Shown: one piece after another, positions 8,570-17,497 of the stretch | Layout: each line of letters starts with the position of its first letter | How positions within the stretch are numbered: the first letter of the stretch is position 1 | Source of the DNA: Sphingorhabdus profundilacus | GTDB lineage: Bacteria > Pseudomonadota > Alphaproteobacteria > Sphingomonadales > Sphingomonadaceae | Direction of reading: 5' to 3' | DNA: 64,000 nt | Assembly (NCBI RefSeq): GCF_009769755.1 | Contig: NZ_SDWJ01000001.1 | Span: 682,001 to 746,000, forward strand | Notes under the pieces: model-generated | Database searches by the model: none | Told to the model about the DNA's origin: nothing | What the model saw: only the letters and a program-made list of their open reading frames with translations | Made by a program: the position numbers and the translations under genes

Positions 8570-10009
8570 ATGTACGGTCGCGTGAACCAGTCAAAAAGGC
8601 CGCAATCTATGAAGATGGACAAAATCGAGATTCCCGAAAACCAATGGGTACGGGATACATCCAGAATGTGCGGCGACGTGACTATCGGATGCGCGGAAGC
8701 CGCCGGTGTCCTCGAAGAAGCGCTTGATTCTGCCGATTGGCTGAAGACGCGGCATTCGGAATTGACCGAACTTACGTTGCGGCTTGATTCCGACATTGCC
8801 GAAGTAACGCAGGCCACATCAGAGGCAAGCGCGCTGTCCGAAGCAGCGGTAAGTCGCTTGATGGGTGGAAATGACACGGTAAAAATGTCGCTCGCCAGCT
8901 TTTCAGGTCTGGTCGAACTCATTGGAAATCTTGGCACGCATATCACCGGTTTTGCCGCCGCGATGGATCAGGTCAAACGGGTATCCCAGTCGATTGATAC
9001 CATTGCGCGGACCACCAATATGCTGGCGCTGAATGCCGCGATAGAAGCAGAAAAGGCAGGGGATGCCGGACAAACTTTTTCGGTGGTTGCCGCTGAAGTC
9101 AAAAAGCTGGCGCTCGATTCACGCGCTGCGGCGGTTGAAATTACCGGCACGGTCAATTCGCTTTCCAATGAAGCTGCGAAATTTGTGGGGCAAATTGAAG
9201 ACGGTATTTCAACGAGCAGCGAGGCCCAGCGGCAGTTTTCCAGCCTGCAGGAACTCATCCACAATGTTAGCGATATCATCGGTCAAATGGGTGACCGCAG
9301 CCGTGAAATTGCGGCAAATACGGCCGATGTGCACCAAAGCCTGATTGAATCGCAGCGCGTGCGTGATGCCGTGGCCGAGGCCAATGGCGCGATGTACAAT
9401 GCCGTCGGCAAAGCGCATCACCAATTGGTCGAGCTGGAAAGCCTTGCCAACGGAATGTTCGATTCGATCGTCCATAGCGGGCTTTCGCTGGATGATCTGA
9501 AATATGTCGAACTGGCGACAGCGCAGGCGCGTCGGGTCGAGACGCTGACCGAGGCGGCTATCGGGCAGGGGGCTTTGACCATGAACGCACTGTTCGATAC
9601 CGATCTGCAGCAGATTGAAGGCAGCAATCCACCCCGGTTCAGAACGGGCCTGACTGACTGGGCCGAGCGGAACTGGCAACCGGTGCTGGAATCAGTCAAG
9701 GCGATGGACCCTGATGCCATCATGTCGGTGGTGTGCAGCAGTAGTAAGGGTTTTCTGCCCGTCCATCTCAGAGAATATTCGCGCCCGCCCATTGGTGATT
9801 TGGCGCATGACACCAAATATTGCCGCAACGGCCGCGTCCTGTTCGAAGGATGCGACATTACGGCGAAAGCGAGCGAGAAGGACTATATCATGGCGGTGTA
9901 CCGACATGAAGGCGATGGCAAAACCTATAAGGTCGTCCGCAATGTCTATGTTCCGCTGCGGATCAATGGCCGCCGTTGGGGCGACCTCGAAATCGCGTAT
10001 ACGATTTAA
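8570..10009 (+). CDS. Soluble methyl-accepting chemotaxis protein with C-terminal sensor region
   Basis: Up to 479 residues. The middle (about residues 110-290) is a coiled-coil chemoreceptor signalling domain with the conserved hairpin tip [20 protein letters not shown], the site that contacts CheA/CheW. No transmembrane segment or HAMP domain is visible, so it is cytoplasmic. After the signalling domain comes a globular region of about 170 residues ([17 protein letters not shown] ... [14 protein letters not shown] ... RWGDLEIAY) that looks like the PAS/Cache-like C-terminal module in other alphaproteobacterial soluble receptors; the ligand is unknown. Start is uncertain among ATG 8570, 8609 and 8615. 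No che gene is nearby. Confidence 0.82.
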   Translation: MYGRVNQSKRPQSMKMDKIEIPENQWVRDTSRMCGDVTIGCAEAAGVLEEALDSADWLKTRHSELTELTLRLDSDIAEVTQATSEASALSEAAVSRLMGGNDTVKMSLASFSGLVELIGNLGTHITGFAAAMDQVKRVSQSIDTIARTTNMLALNAAIEAEKAGDAGQTFSVVAAEVKKLALDSRAAAVEITGTVNSLSNEAAKFVGQIEDGISTSSEAQRQFSSLQELIHNVSDIIGQMGDRSREIAANTADVHQSLIESQRVRDAVAEANGAMYNAVGKAHHQLVELESLANGMFDSIVHSGLSLDDLKYVELATAQARRVETLTEAAIGQGALTMNALFDTDLQQIEGSNPPRFRTGLTDWAERNWQPVLESVKAMDPDAIMSVVCSSSKGFLPVHLREYSRPPIGDLAHDTKYCRNGRVLFEGCDITAKASEKDYIMAVYRHEGDGKTYKVVRNVYVPLRINGRRWGDLEIAYTI

Positions 10010-10020
10010 CCGCCCAAACC

Positions 10021-10869
10021 CTAACCACCCTGACGTCGCGCCATGAAGGCAAGGCGTTCGAACAGCATCACGTCCTGCTCGTTTTTCAGCAGCGCACCGT
10101 GCAGCGGCGGGATCGCCTTGGTCGGGTCGCGCGATTGCAGAACGTCGAGCGGCATATCTTCGTGCAGAAGCAGCTTGAGCCAGTCGAGCAGTTCCGACGT
10201 CGACGGCTTTTTCTTAAGGCCCGGCACATCGCGGACTTCGTAGAAAATATCCATCGCCTTCGACACCAGGATTTTCTGGATATCGGGGAAGTGGACGTCG
10301 ATGATGGACTGCATCGTTTCTCGGTCGGGGAATTTGATATAGTGGAAGAAACAGCGGCGCAGAAACGCGTCGGGCAGTTCCTTTTCATTGTTCGAGGTGA
10401 TGATGACGATGGGACGTTCGACCGCCTTGATCGTCTCCTGCGTTTCGTAAACGAAGAACTCCATCCGGTCGAGTTCCTGCAACAGGTCGTTCGGGAATTC
10501 GATGTCGGCCTTGTCGATCTCGTCGATCAGCAGCACGGGCAGTTGCGGGCTGGTAAACGCCTCCCACAATTTGCCTTTTTTGATGTAGTTGCGGATATCA
10601 TGCACCCGCTCGTCGCCCAACTGGCTGTCGCGAAGACGGGCGACGGCGTCATATTCATACAGGCCCTGATGCGCCTTGGTTGTGGATTTGATGTTCCATT
10701 CGATCAGCGGCGCGCCAAGGGCAGTCGCAATTTCCTGGGCCAGCACGGTTTTACCGGTGCCCGGTTCACCCTTGACCAGCAACGGACGGCGCAATCTCGT
10801 CGCCGCGTTGACCGCAACCTTCAGGTCATCGGTCGCCACATATTTGTCGGTGCCTTCAAAACGCATCAT
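10021..10869 (-). CDS. MoxR-family AAA+ ATPase
   Basis: A protein of about 282 residues. Walker A is GEPGTGKT (around residues 34-41), Walker B is LLIDEID (around 113-119), and sensor 1 is in ITSNNEKELP; a LRRCFF arginine-finger region follows. MoxR ATPases usually act as chaperones with a VWA-domain partner, here most likely the product at 7292-8476. The longest frame begins at a TTG (10872), but ATG 10869 or 10866 lies behind GGGA and yields the family-like N-terminus M(M)RFEGTDKYVATDDL. It is convergent with the chemoreceptor gene, 11 bases away. Confidence 0.88.
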   Translation of the reverse strand: MMRFEGTDKYVATDDLKVAVNAATRLRRPLLVKGEPGTGKTVLAQEIATALGAPLIEWNIKSTTKAHQGLYEYDAVARLRDSQLGDERVHDIRNYIKKGKLWEAFTSPQLPVLLIDEIDKADIEFPNDLLQELDRMEFFVYETQETIKAVERPIVIITSNNEKELPDAFLRRCFFHYIKFPDRETMQSIIDVHFPDIQKILVSKAMDIFYEVRDVPGLKKKPSTSELLDWLKLLLHEDMPLDVLQSRDPTKAIPPLHGALLKNEQDVMLFERLAFMARRQGG

Positions 10870-10967
10870 CAAATCCCATCACTTAATCGAACGGTTAATT
10901 CGTTAAGTGGCGACGGCGCAGGATGCAAGCATCAACTGCGCCGTCGTTTCCACGCCGCGACTTTAGG

Positions 10968-11600
10968 CTATTTTGTTGATGGCGTGGTGTCGACTACCCT
11001 CGCAATAATTGTACCTTCATAGGAAAATGCCCGGGTGTAATTCCGGTCTACGCCATTGGTCCAGTTAGCGGCACCAAAGCCGGTATAAACACTCGTCGTA
11101 CTTGTTGATGTCTGGATACTATCAAAGAATTTACCAACTTCTTGGGGGGCCGTTGTAACGAGAACAAATTTTTCATTCTCTAGCGCCCGCATCTGAACGG
11201 AATAAACGCCGCCACGAAATGCAAACTGGTCTTTGGAAAACCGTCTGACAACATTGCCATTGCCATCCAGCGTGGCAATGTCTGGAGAAAAAACCCGCAA
11301 CGGTTCAACTGCGCTGCCGATTTCAAAAACCCGGTTTTGAGTAACTCCAGGAATTGCAAACAACTGAAATGGTGTATCGCCATTTGCAGTCGACAGGCAT
11401 TTCGATGTCTGGACAACGGGAACTGACAATTCGTTAAACTTCTTCTTTTTCTTGAACTCCAAACTTGTTGCCGTAGTCAGATCCGGCTTCGCCAGACAGT
11501 TGACGCCTGCAAATTTGGTTACTGGCGAGGAAAAACCCGGGCCAGAGGCGCAACTGGCCAACAGCGCGCAGCTTGCCGCTAAATAAACAACCTTTTTCAT
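10968..11600 (-). CDS. Predicted lipoprotein, uncharacterised
   Basis: A protein of about 210 residues with a lipoprotein signal (MKKVVYLAASCALLASC, lipobox LLAS-C). The mature part is rich in Thr, Ser and Val and has no motif I recognise. ATG 11600 is chosen, with GTGAG upstream; a GTG at 11612 would overlap the stop of the upstream gene by four bases. It follows another lipoprotein gene on the same strand at near-zero distance, so the two form an operon and are likely to act together in the envelope. Confidence 0.75.
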   Translation of the reverse strand: MKKVVYLAASCALLASCASGPGFSSPVTKFAGVNCLAKPDLTTATSLEFKKKKKFNELSVPVVQTSKCLSTANGDTPFQLFAIPGVTQNRVFEIGSAVEPLRVFSPDIATLDGNGNVVRRFSKDQFAFRGGVYSVQMRALENEKFVLVTTAPQEVGKFFDSIQTSTSTTSVYTGFGAANWTNGVDRNYTRAFSYEGTIIARVVDTTPSTK

Positions 11601-11608
11601 AATTAATC

Positions 11609-12307
11609 TCACTGAATAAGTTTTACAGATTCTACCGCAACCGCAGTCAATGCGACACGCAAACCTTCAGCCAACTTTTCAGGGTTGTTTATCATTTCTT
11701 CCCGACCGCTGAAGATATATTGCGGATCGGGATAGAGCGTTATGATACCTTGTTGTGGATTTACAACATTATAGGCGATCCGGTTTTTCAGCAATATTTG
11801 TTTGCCGTCGGCATCAACCAACTGAACATCAGCCATGACTGTTGGCCGCCAAGGTTGTCCGCTACCTGCTGAAATATATCCGTAGTTCAGCACGACGACG
11901 TCCAGCGTCGCTTGCCCATTTTCATTTTTCGGATATTTCAACAAAAACTCGCGCTTTTTACGATCTTCGCCGGATAAAATAGTCACCTGAATATTCTTGC
12001 TTTGCAAAGCTTGGCTGAGAACCGCCTGCATTTCCATTTCAGCATCAAATTTAACGCCAGACAACGCTTCGTTGACCCGGTCTTTACGGCTGTCCTGGAC
12101 ACCTGCGTCTATCAGTGCGCCGATTAAGCCAAAATTGGACCCTACCGATGCAACTTCAAATGCGCTCGCCTCAGAAGGCGTGATATCCTGTGCAAGTGAA
12201 ACGGTCTGGATAGGCTGTGCCGGTGCAAGATATGGAGTAGCTGCATAGCGCGAGGCGCAGCCTGAAAGAGAAAGACCTAATGCTGCCACAATCACAAGTT
12301 TTTTCAT
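11609..12307 (-). CDS. Predicted lipoprotein, uncharacterised
   Basis: A 232-residue protein with a lipoprotein signal MKKLVIVAALGLSLSGC (lipobox LSGC). The mature region has a helical stretch and beta-rich parts (VVVLNYGYISAGSG, MADVQLVDADGKQILLKNRIAYNV), reminiscent of periplasmic lipoproteins that report on cell-envelope components, but I cannot assign a family. ATG 12307 has a good Shine-Dalgarno (AGGGG, eight bases upstream). It is the first gene of a two-gene lipoprotein operon. Confidence 0.78.
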   Translation of the reverse strand: MKKLVIVAALGLSLSGCASRYAATPYLAPAQPIQTVSLAQDITPSEASAFEVASVGSNFGLIGALIDAGVQDSRKDRVNEALSGVKFDAEMEMQAVLSQALQSKNIQVTILSGEDRKKREFLLKYPKNENGQATLDVVVLNYGYISAGSGQPWRPTVMADVQLVDADGKQILLKNRIAYNVVNPQQGIITLYPDPQYIFSGREEMINNPEKLAEGLRVALTAVAVESVKLIQ

Positions 12308-12414
12308 TTAATCGCCCCTAGTTTAAATCACACTTGAAGCGTTTGGATATCATTAAATCTATATGCGTCAACGCCTCAGTAGATCACCGACGGCATTATT
12401 TACAAAGCTCACGT

Positions 12415-13116
12415 TTAACCTTCCAATGCCTCGATATGACGCGCTGCAATCAGCCGCCATAACCCGCGCTGCTGTGCCAATATCTGTTCAGCGCCAAAGC
12501 GCATCGCCCTGCGGTAATTATCTGTTACCCCCAGATTTTCGGCGACATCGGCGCATTCGGCGATGGCCGGCAGGGCAATAGGAGGCACATCCATGCCCAC
12601 GTGTAGCGCCACAGCTTCCAGACAAGGGCGGCTGCGGTGCCAGTCGATGACAAAGGCAAGCGCCGCGCCCGCCGGGCAACCTTTTCGGTCGGACGTAGCA
12701 AGCATTTCGAAATTGCGGGTCTGTCCGGTGATCAGCGCGGCGACGTTATTTTCACCATGGTGCCGACGTTCCGGCCCCGCCGCAACGGTCAGGGCATTCA
12801 TAAATTGGCGTTCTATTGCAAAGCCATCAATCGCCTTGATCAGCCAACTGCGCGCCGCATCATCGGCGATTTTGTGTGCGGCATGGTCGACGATGCCCGG
12901 GTGCCGTCCGTGCGATATGTTGATAAAATGCGCGATGTCGGCAACCAGCGCACCTCGCGCAAATTTGAACGGGGACCGCAAATCGGGCCGGGTCGCACCT
13001 TCGCTGATGAAATCGGCCAGGGGCTGCACAATGGAAACGCACCCGTCGGCCAATATGGCGTCGGTAAACGATAATCCAAATCCCTTCACCTTTTCCGGCC
13101 GCGCCAGATTGTCCAT
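12415..13116 (-). CDS. Uncharacterised protein, possibly DUF6975-like
   Basis: A soluble, mostly helical protein of about 233 residues. The stretch LTVAAGPERRHHGEN followed by EMLATSDRKGCPAGAALAFVIDW resembles a sphingomonad family I know as DUF6975, but this naming is from memory and tentative. ATG 13116 is preferred because GGAG lies five bases upstream and the product starts MDNLARPEKVKGF; a longer frame starts at GTG 13152. It is divergent from the TonB-dependent receptor gene. Confidence 0.6.
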   Translation of the reverse strand: MDNLARPEKVKGFGLSFTDAILADGCVSIVQPLADFISEGATRPDLRSPFKFARGALVADIAHFINISHGRHPGIVDHAAHKIADDAARSWLIKAIDGFAIERQFMNALTVAAGPERRHHGENNVAALITGQTRNFEMLATSDRKGCPAGAALAFVIDWHRSRPCLEAVALHVGMDVPPIALPAIAECADVAENLGVTDNYRRAMRFGAEQILAQQRGLWRLIAARHIEALEG

Positions 13117-13462
13117 TGCCCACTCCGCATGACGATCAAGCGGCCTTTTCACAGCACTTGATTGAGGGGGCGTAGCAAAAACTCCTAAATGACATGTTTA
13201 CGTGAGGGGAAGATTTTCTGGTGAGGGATGGATCGATGTCCCGATAAATGTGACATAAATGCTACACAGCTCATATTTATATAACTAAAGTAATATTTAT
13301 CTTTGCCTGAACCGACGATTTGAGTCAGGAATCCACGATCTTGGGTCAAACATTGCGTCGGGGAGCATGGAATCGCTCCGCCATTCTGCAGTGCCGGGAA
13401 TTTTGAACGAAATTGCGACACACAACTTTGGTGTCGCAAAAACAGAATTTAGGGGTCGTGCA
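13117..13462. other. Divergent intergenic region
   Basis: 346 bases between the uncharacterised gene (complement) and the TonB-dependent receptor. It is AT-rich around 13250-13300 (CATATTTATATAACTAAAG region), which may hold the receptor's promoter. A translatable extension in frame with the receptor (from 13367) exists, but the Shine-Dalgarno AGGGG at 13451-13455 fixes the true start at 13463. I see no tRNA, terminator or repeat here. Confidence 0.4.
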
Positions 13463-16408
13463 ATGAAATCCACATATATCAGAAAGATAAAATACGCTGC
13501 TGCGCCACTTGCGATAGGACTGGGATTGATCTCGGTACCTTCCTTCGCACAAGAGGCCGCAGACGCCGCTGAAGAAGACGGCGCCGCTATTGTCGTCACT
13601 GGATCACGTATCAGCGTGAACGGGCTGACTTCACCATCGCCTTTGCAAACATTAAGCGAAGGTTCGATCGAGCAATCGGGTGTTGTTAACCTTCAGGAAT
13701 TGTTGCTTGAAAATCCTGCCTTCGGAACGCCGGGGATCAGCCGTACCAATTCAAACTTTTCGACTGCAAGCGCAGGTGCCGCAACCGTCGATTTACGAAA
13801 TCTGGGTTCCGCGCGGACTTTGGTTTTGGTCAATGGTCGCCGGTTTGTTGCAGGTGTTCCGGGTTCCAGTTCGGTCGATCTCAACACGATTCCAACCCAA
13901 TTTATCGATCGCGTTGATATCCTGACCGGTGGCGCTTCGGCTGTTTACGGTTCTGATGCGGTCGCAGGTGTTGTAAACATCATCTATAAAACCGATTTTG
14001 AAGGTATCGAGGCAGGCGGACAGGTCGGTATTGCCGAAGAAGGCGATGATTTGCGGCGTCAGGCCGATCTCACTTTCGGTGGATCTTTCAGCGACGGCCG
14101 CGGTAAATTCATGACCCATTTGGGATATTCCAAAGAAGGTGCCGTGTTTTCACGGGATCGAGAGATTTCTGCGATAGACCAGTTCTTTACGCGCGACCCG
14201 GATAATTTTTTCAAAATCCGCCAACCATTTTTTTCCAGCTTCGCTCCACAAGGCCGGTTCTTTAATGCGCCGGGGGTAAGTGTTGGCACTTTCGACGCCA
14301 ACAATAAGTTCATTTTAGGGTTTTCGACAAATGGCGACGCAACCCGTCCTGCCGATGGATTCAATCGGTCGGCGTTCCGAACAATCGCCATTCCGACCGA
14401 AAGATATCTGCTGGCGACCAATGCCAGCTATGACGTCTCGGACGATATTGAGGTCTTTTTTGAAGGAACGTATGCCAAGACGAAAACAAAGACGGAATTA
14501 GAACCCTTTCCTTTGGACTCTGCCGATGTGTTCAAGGCCACTGGCGGCTTTTTCAATATCGAAAATCGCCAGCTGGATGCCGATGGCAAACCGACAGGTG
14601 CAATAGTGGTGAATCCCTTTGTTCCAGCGCAATTACTGGCATTGTTAAAAGACAATAATGGTGATGGGCTGCGCGACGTTGCCTTTACCCGTCGTCTTAG
14701 TGACGTCGCTCTTCGCGGAAACCGGGCAAATCGTGACACGTTCCGCATCCTGGGCGGGGCGCGCGGCGGTTTGTTTGGCGATTGGAAATGGGATGCGTTT
14801 TACAGCTATGGTGAAACCTCTGAATCGCAGGTGTCGTCGGGGCAATTCAACGTTGTAAACTTGCGTAATGCATTGAACGTAAAGCGTGATGCCGCTGGAA
14901 AACTTGTTTGTGCCGATCTTGATGCCCAGGAAGATGGCTGTGTTCCGGTCAATATTTTTGGTCGCAACACCATCAGTGCAGATGCGTTGCGCTTTATTGA
15001 CGCACCCGGTTTTTTGAGCACCATAACAACGCAAAAGCTTGCCGGAGTTAACGCTTATGGCACCTTGGGCAATCTGTTCGGCGCCGGTGACATCGGATTG
15101 GCCGTTGGTGCAGAATATCGCGATGAATTCAGCCTTTCGGAATTTGATGCACTGCAACAAGCAGGTTTGAATGGCGGCAATGCGATTCCGCGAACAGTTG
15201 GTTCGTTCGACGTGTATGAACTTTATGGCGAAGTGAACGTTCCGCTGTTGTCGGAAACATTCATACATAGTCTGTCGCTGACCGGCGCTGGACGAATCTC
15301 GGACTATTCGACCGTCGGAAAGACGTACAGCTACAATGGTGGCGTCGACTTTTCGCCTGTTGAAGACATCCGGCTTACTGCCATTTGGGCGCGTTCGACG
15401 CGTGCGCCGAACATCAATGAACTTTTTTCACCGCCAAGCCAGAATTTTCCTACTGGTCTGATCGATCCGTGCGAAGGCGTAACTGCCGCAACGGCTGGGA
15501 AATTGGGTGAGGTTTGCCGATCCTTTGCGGGTGTGAATGCGAATATCGCACAAAATGGAAAATTCACCCTTAATCAGGCTGACTTGCAAGGCATAAGCGG
15601 TTTTGATCGCGGAAATCCTTTGTTGGGCGAAGAAAAGGGCGATTCTTTCACGGCGCGTCTTATCATCAATCCTCGTTCGATTGACGCGCTGCGGAACTTC
15701 GGCTTCACCGCATCCTATTACAATATCAGGGTTAAGGATGCGATCGTATCAACGCCGCGCCAGTTCATTCTCGATCAGTGCTTCAAACAAGGCGAGCAAT
15801 CCTTTTGCGACTTTATCAAACGCCGCGCGGCACCTGAAGGATCAAACAGTGCAGGTTCACTGGATGAAATCGATTCGGCTGTTACCAATTCCGGCGGTTT
15901 GAAAGCTGAAGGCCTCGACTTCACAGCTACATATACCCAGGAAGTATTTAGCGGACGTCTCAATCTGTCACTAAGCTACACCCACCTGCTCGACGGGTTT
16001 GTCATTCCCTTACCGGGTTCTGACAAAGATTTCTTTGCAGGGGAAATCGGCGCTGCGAAGGACAAATTCTTTGTTTCTGCCAATTACAGCATAAACAAGG
16101 TGGACCTCACATTACGAGGCACATTTATTGGCGAGTCATTTCTTGACGACCAATTCCTGGCAGGCTTTGAGGTTGAACGAAACGATCCACGTGCACGAAT
16201 TCCAGCGGAATTCTATGCCGATGCCCAAATCCGCTATCGGGCCGCTGATGAGTTCGAATTCTTTGTCGGTGTGGATAATCTGTTAGGTAATGATCCGACG
16301 GTTATCCCTTCCGGACTGCCCGGAAATACAACAGGAGCCGAAACGGACGCCGGAACTTATGACGCTATTGGTCGCCGGTTCTATTTCGGAACCAAATTGC
16401 GTTTCTAA
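13463..16408 (+). CDS. TonB-dependent outer-membrane receptor
   Basis: A protein of 981 residues. N-terminal signal peptide MKSTYIRKIKYAAAPLAIGL ending at SFA-Q, then a TonB-box-like IVVTGSRI, a plug domain (DLRNLGSARTLVLVNGRRF; VDILTGGASAVYGSDAVAGVVNI), and a 22-strand-type barrel ending in the aromatic C-terminus YFGTKLRF. The plug matches the 'NGRRF / TGGASAVYGSDAVAGVVN' subclass frequent in sphingomonads. Substrate cannot be told from sequence; no transporter or degradative enzyme is adjacent. ATG 13463 is chosen for its AGGGG Shine-Dalgarno seven bases upstream. A strong intrinsic terminator follows. Confidence 0.93.
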   Translation: MKSTYIRKIKYAAAPLAIGLGLISVPSFAQEAADAAEEDGAAIVVTGSRISVNGLTSPSPLQTLSEGSIEQSGVVNLQELLLENPAFGTPGISRTNSNFSTASAGAATVDLRNLGSARTLVLVNGRRFVAGVPGSSSVDLNTIPTQFIDRVDILTGGASAVYGSDAVAGVVNIIYKTDFEGIEAGGQVGIAEEGDDLRRQADLTFGGSFSDGRGKFMTHLGYSKEGAVFSRDREISAIDQFFTRDPDNFFKIRQPFFSSFAPQGRFFNAPGVSVGTFDANNKFILGFSTNGDATRPADGFNRSAFRTIAIPTERYLLATNASYDVSDDIEVFFEGTYAKTKTKTELEPFPLDSADVFKATGGFFNIENRQLDADGKPTGAIVVNPFVPAQLLALLKDNNGDGLRDVAFTRRLSDVALRGNRANRDTFRILGGARGGLFGDWKWDAFYSYGETSESQVSSGQFNVVNLRNALNVKRDAAGKLVCADLDAQEDGCVPVNIFGRNTISADALRFIDAPGFLSTITTQKLAGVNAYGTLGNLFGAGDIGLAVGAEYRDEFSLSEFDALQQAGLNGGNAIPRTVGSFDVYELYGEVNVPLLSETFIHSLSLTGAGRISDYSTVGKTYSYNGGVDFSPVEDIRLTAIWARSTRAPNINELFSPPSQNFPTGLIDPCEGVTAATAGKLGEVCRSFAGVNANIAQNGKFTLNQADLQGISGFDRGNPLLGEEKGDSFTARLIINPRSIDALRNFGFTASYYNIRVKDAIVSTPRQFILDQCFKQGEQSFCDFIKRRAAPEGSNSAGSLDEIDSAVTNSGGLKAEGLDFTATYTQEVFSGRLNLSLSYTHLLDGFVIPLPGSDKDFFAGEIGAAKDKFFVSANYSINKVDLTLRGTFIGESFLDDQFLAGFEVERNDPRARIPAEFYADAQIRYRAADEFEFFVGVDNLLGNDPTVIPSGLPGNTTGAETDAGTYDAIGRRFYFGTKLRF

Positions 16409-16422
16409 CGTCGTAACATAGA

Positions 16423-16465
16423 CAAAAAGGGGCGGTCATCCGGTTGGATTGCCGCCCTTTTTTTT
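16423..16465 (+). terminator. Intrinsic terminator after TonB receptor
   Basis: A GC-rich stem (GGGCGG ... CCGCCC, 16429-16457) with a loop of about 16 bases sits between A5 and T8 runs, a textbook rho-independent terminator 15 bases after the receptor stop codon. The A run on the left means it could also stop transcription from the other side. Confidence 0.9.
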
Positions 16466-16763
16466 AGGCTTTTAAAAGACGGTTTCGACGAAGGAAAAAT
16501 TTGATTCTGCTTCGTCTGCATAACCCGATTCGAAACGGCTTTACGCAAATTCCCTATCAGGCGACCCGCCCGATGATTCCAATATCAAGGCTTATATAGT
16601 TGAATAATATAGGACTTAAGAAAAGCCGAAAAAATTGCATTTCCTTGCATCCATTCCTCCTGCACGGTCAGTATATTTCATGTGCAAAGCCCTGTTTTTA
16701 CATTAGCATCTGATCGCATATAAGTGGTCCTGACCCTAAGTTCGATTTGGGAGGTTTTAAATC
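16466..16763. other. AT-rich intergenic region before CHRD gene
   Basis: About 300 bases with no plausible gene. The AT-rich stretch near 16590-16640 and the region near 16700-16730 could carry the promoter of the CHRD gene. A clear Shine-Dalgarno GGGAGG (16749-16754) closes it. No repeat or RNA gene was recognised. Confidence 0.4.
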
Positions 16764-17369
16764 ATGCAAAGATTTCGCGAAATTTTGTTAATTTTAAACA
16801 TAAGGCGCATCTCGGCGATGCACGTGCATTTCAAATCTAACATTTTTCTGGCTATTTTTTGTTTGTGCATGTCGGCAGCGACGCCGGCTTATGCCGAGGT
16901 CAGAAATTATGAAGTCCTGCTTGATGGCAATTTAAGCCCTAAAGGCACGGGATCAGAAGCAACCGGGACGGCGATGCTTCAGGTCGATACCCAGACCAAA
17001 TCGGTAAATGTGCTTATCGCGGTTAAAGGACTGACGATTGCGGATTTGTGGGACCGGCTCATGGAAACGCCGATTGGGCCAATACATTTTCATAAATATG
17101 GGGCGTATGATTCCGCGACGGGCAGTTTTGTGGGAAATTCGGAACTTGCGCTACCTGTCCCTTATGGCGCGGCATATTCATCGACATCTGACGGTTTTCA
17201 AGTGAATCTCAAAGATTACCAATATGAAATTGGTGCAAAGACACTTCAATCCACGCTAAATTTTGAAGATTTTGTCAAATCATTGGATGATGGCCTGATA
17301 GTCCTCAACTTGCATACAGATGCGTTCAATGAGGGGGAAATTGCAGGCACGGTCAGGAAAATGCCGTAA
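16764..17369 (+). CDS. Secreted CHRD-domain protein
   Basis: A protein of 201 residues. After a long signal region (cleavage expected after ...SAATPAYA, residue 44) comes one CHRD domain: YEVLLDGNLSPKGTGSEATG, then GPIHFHKYG and a C-terminal LNLHTDAFNEGEIAGTV, the motif set that defines the family. CHRD domains occur in chordin and in bacterial secreted proteins of unknown function. ATG 16764 is supported by GGGAGG nine bases upstream, even though this makes the signal peptide unusually long; a second start at 16818 would give a more usual length but has no comparable ribosome binding site. Confidence 0.8.
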   Translation: MQRFREILLILNIRRISAMHVHFKSNIFLAIFCLCMSAATPAYAEVRNYEVLLDGNLSPKGTGSEATGTAMLQVDTQTKSVNVLIAVKGLTIADLWDRLMETPIGPIHFHKYGAYDSATGSFVGNSELALPVPYGAAYSSTSDGFQVNLKDYQYEIGAKTLQSTLNFEDFVKSLDDGLIVLNLHTDAFNEGEIAGTVRKMP

Positions 17370-17497
17370 CATCGCTGATTGGCGTGGTTCGGCTATTACT
17401 GGGTAATACCAATGCTTAAATGACAATCGGCACAGTCAGGCTATGCTTTGATGGCGCTTTTTCGTGCGACTATTGGCAAGGCCCGGGACATAGATCA

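Noticed and set aside
9976-11022. Plus-strand frame opposite the MoxR gene
   Set aside because: Antisense shadow of a gene with all AAA+ motifs.
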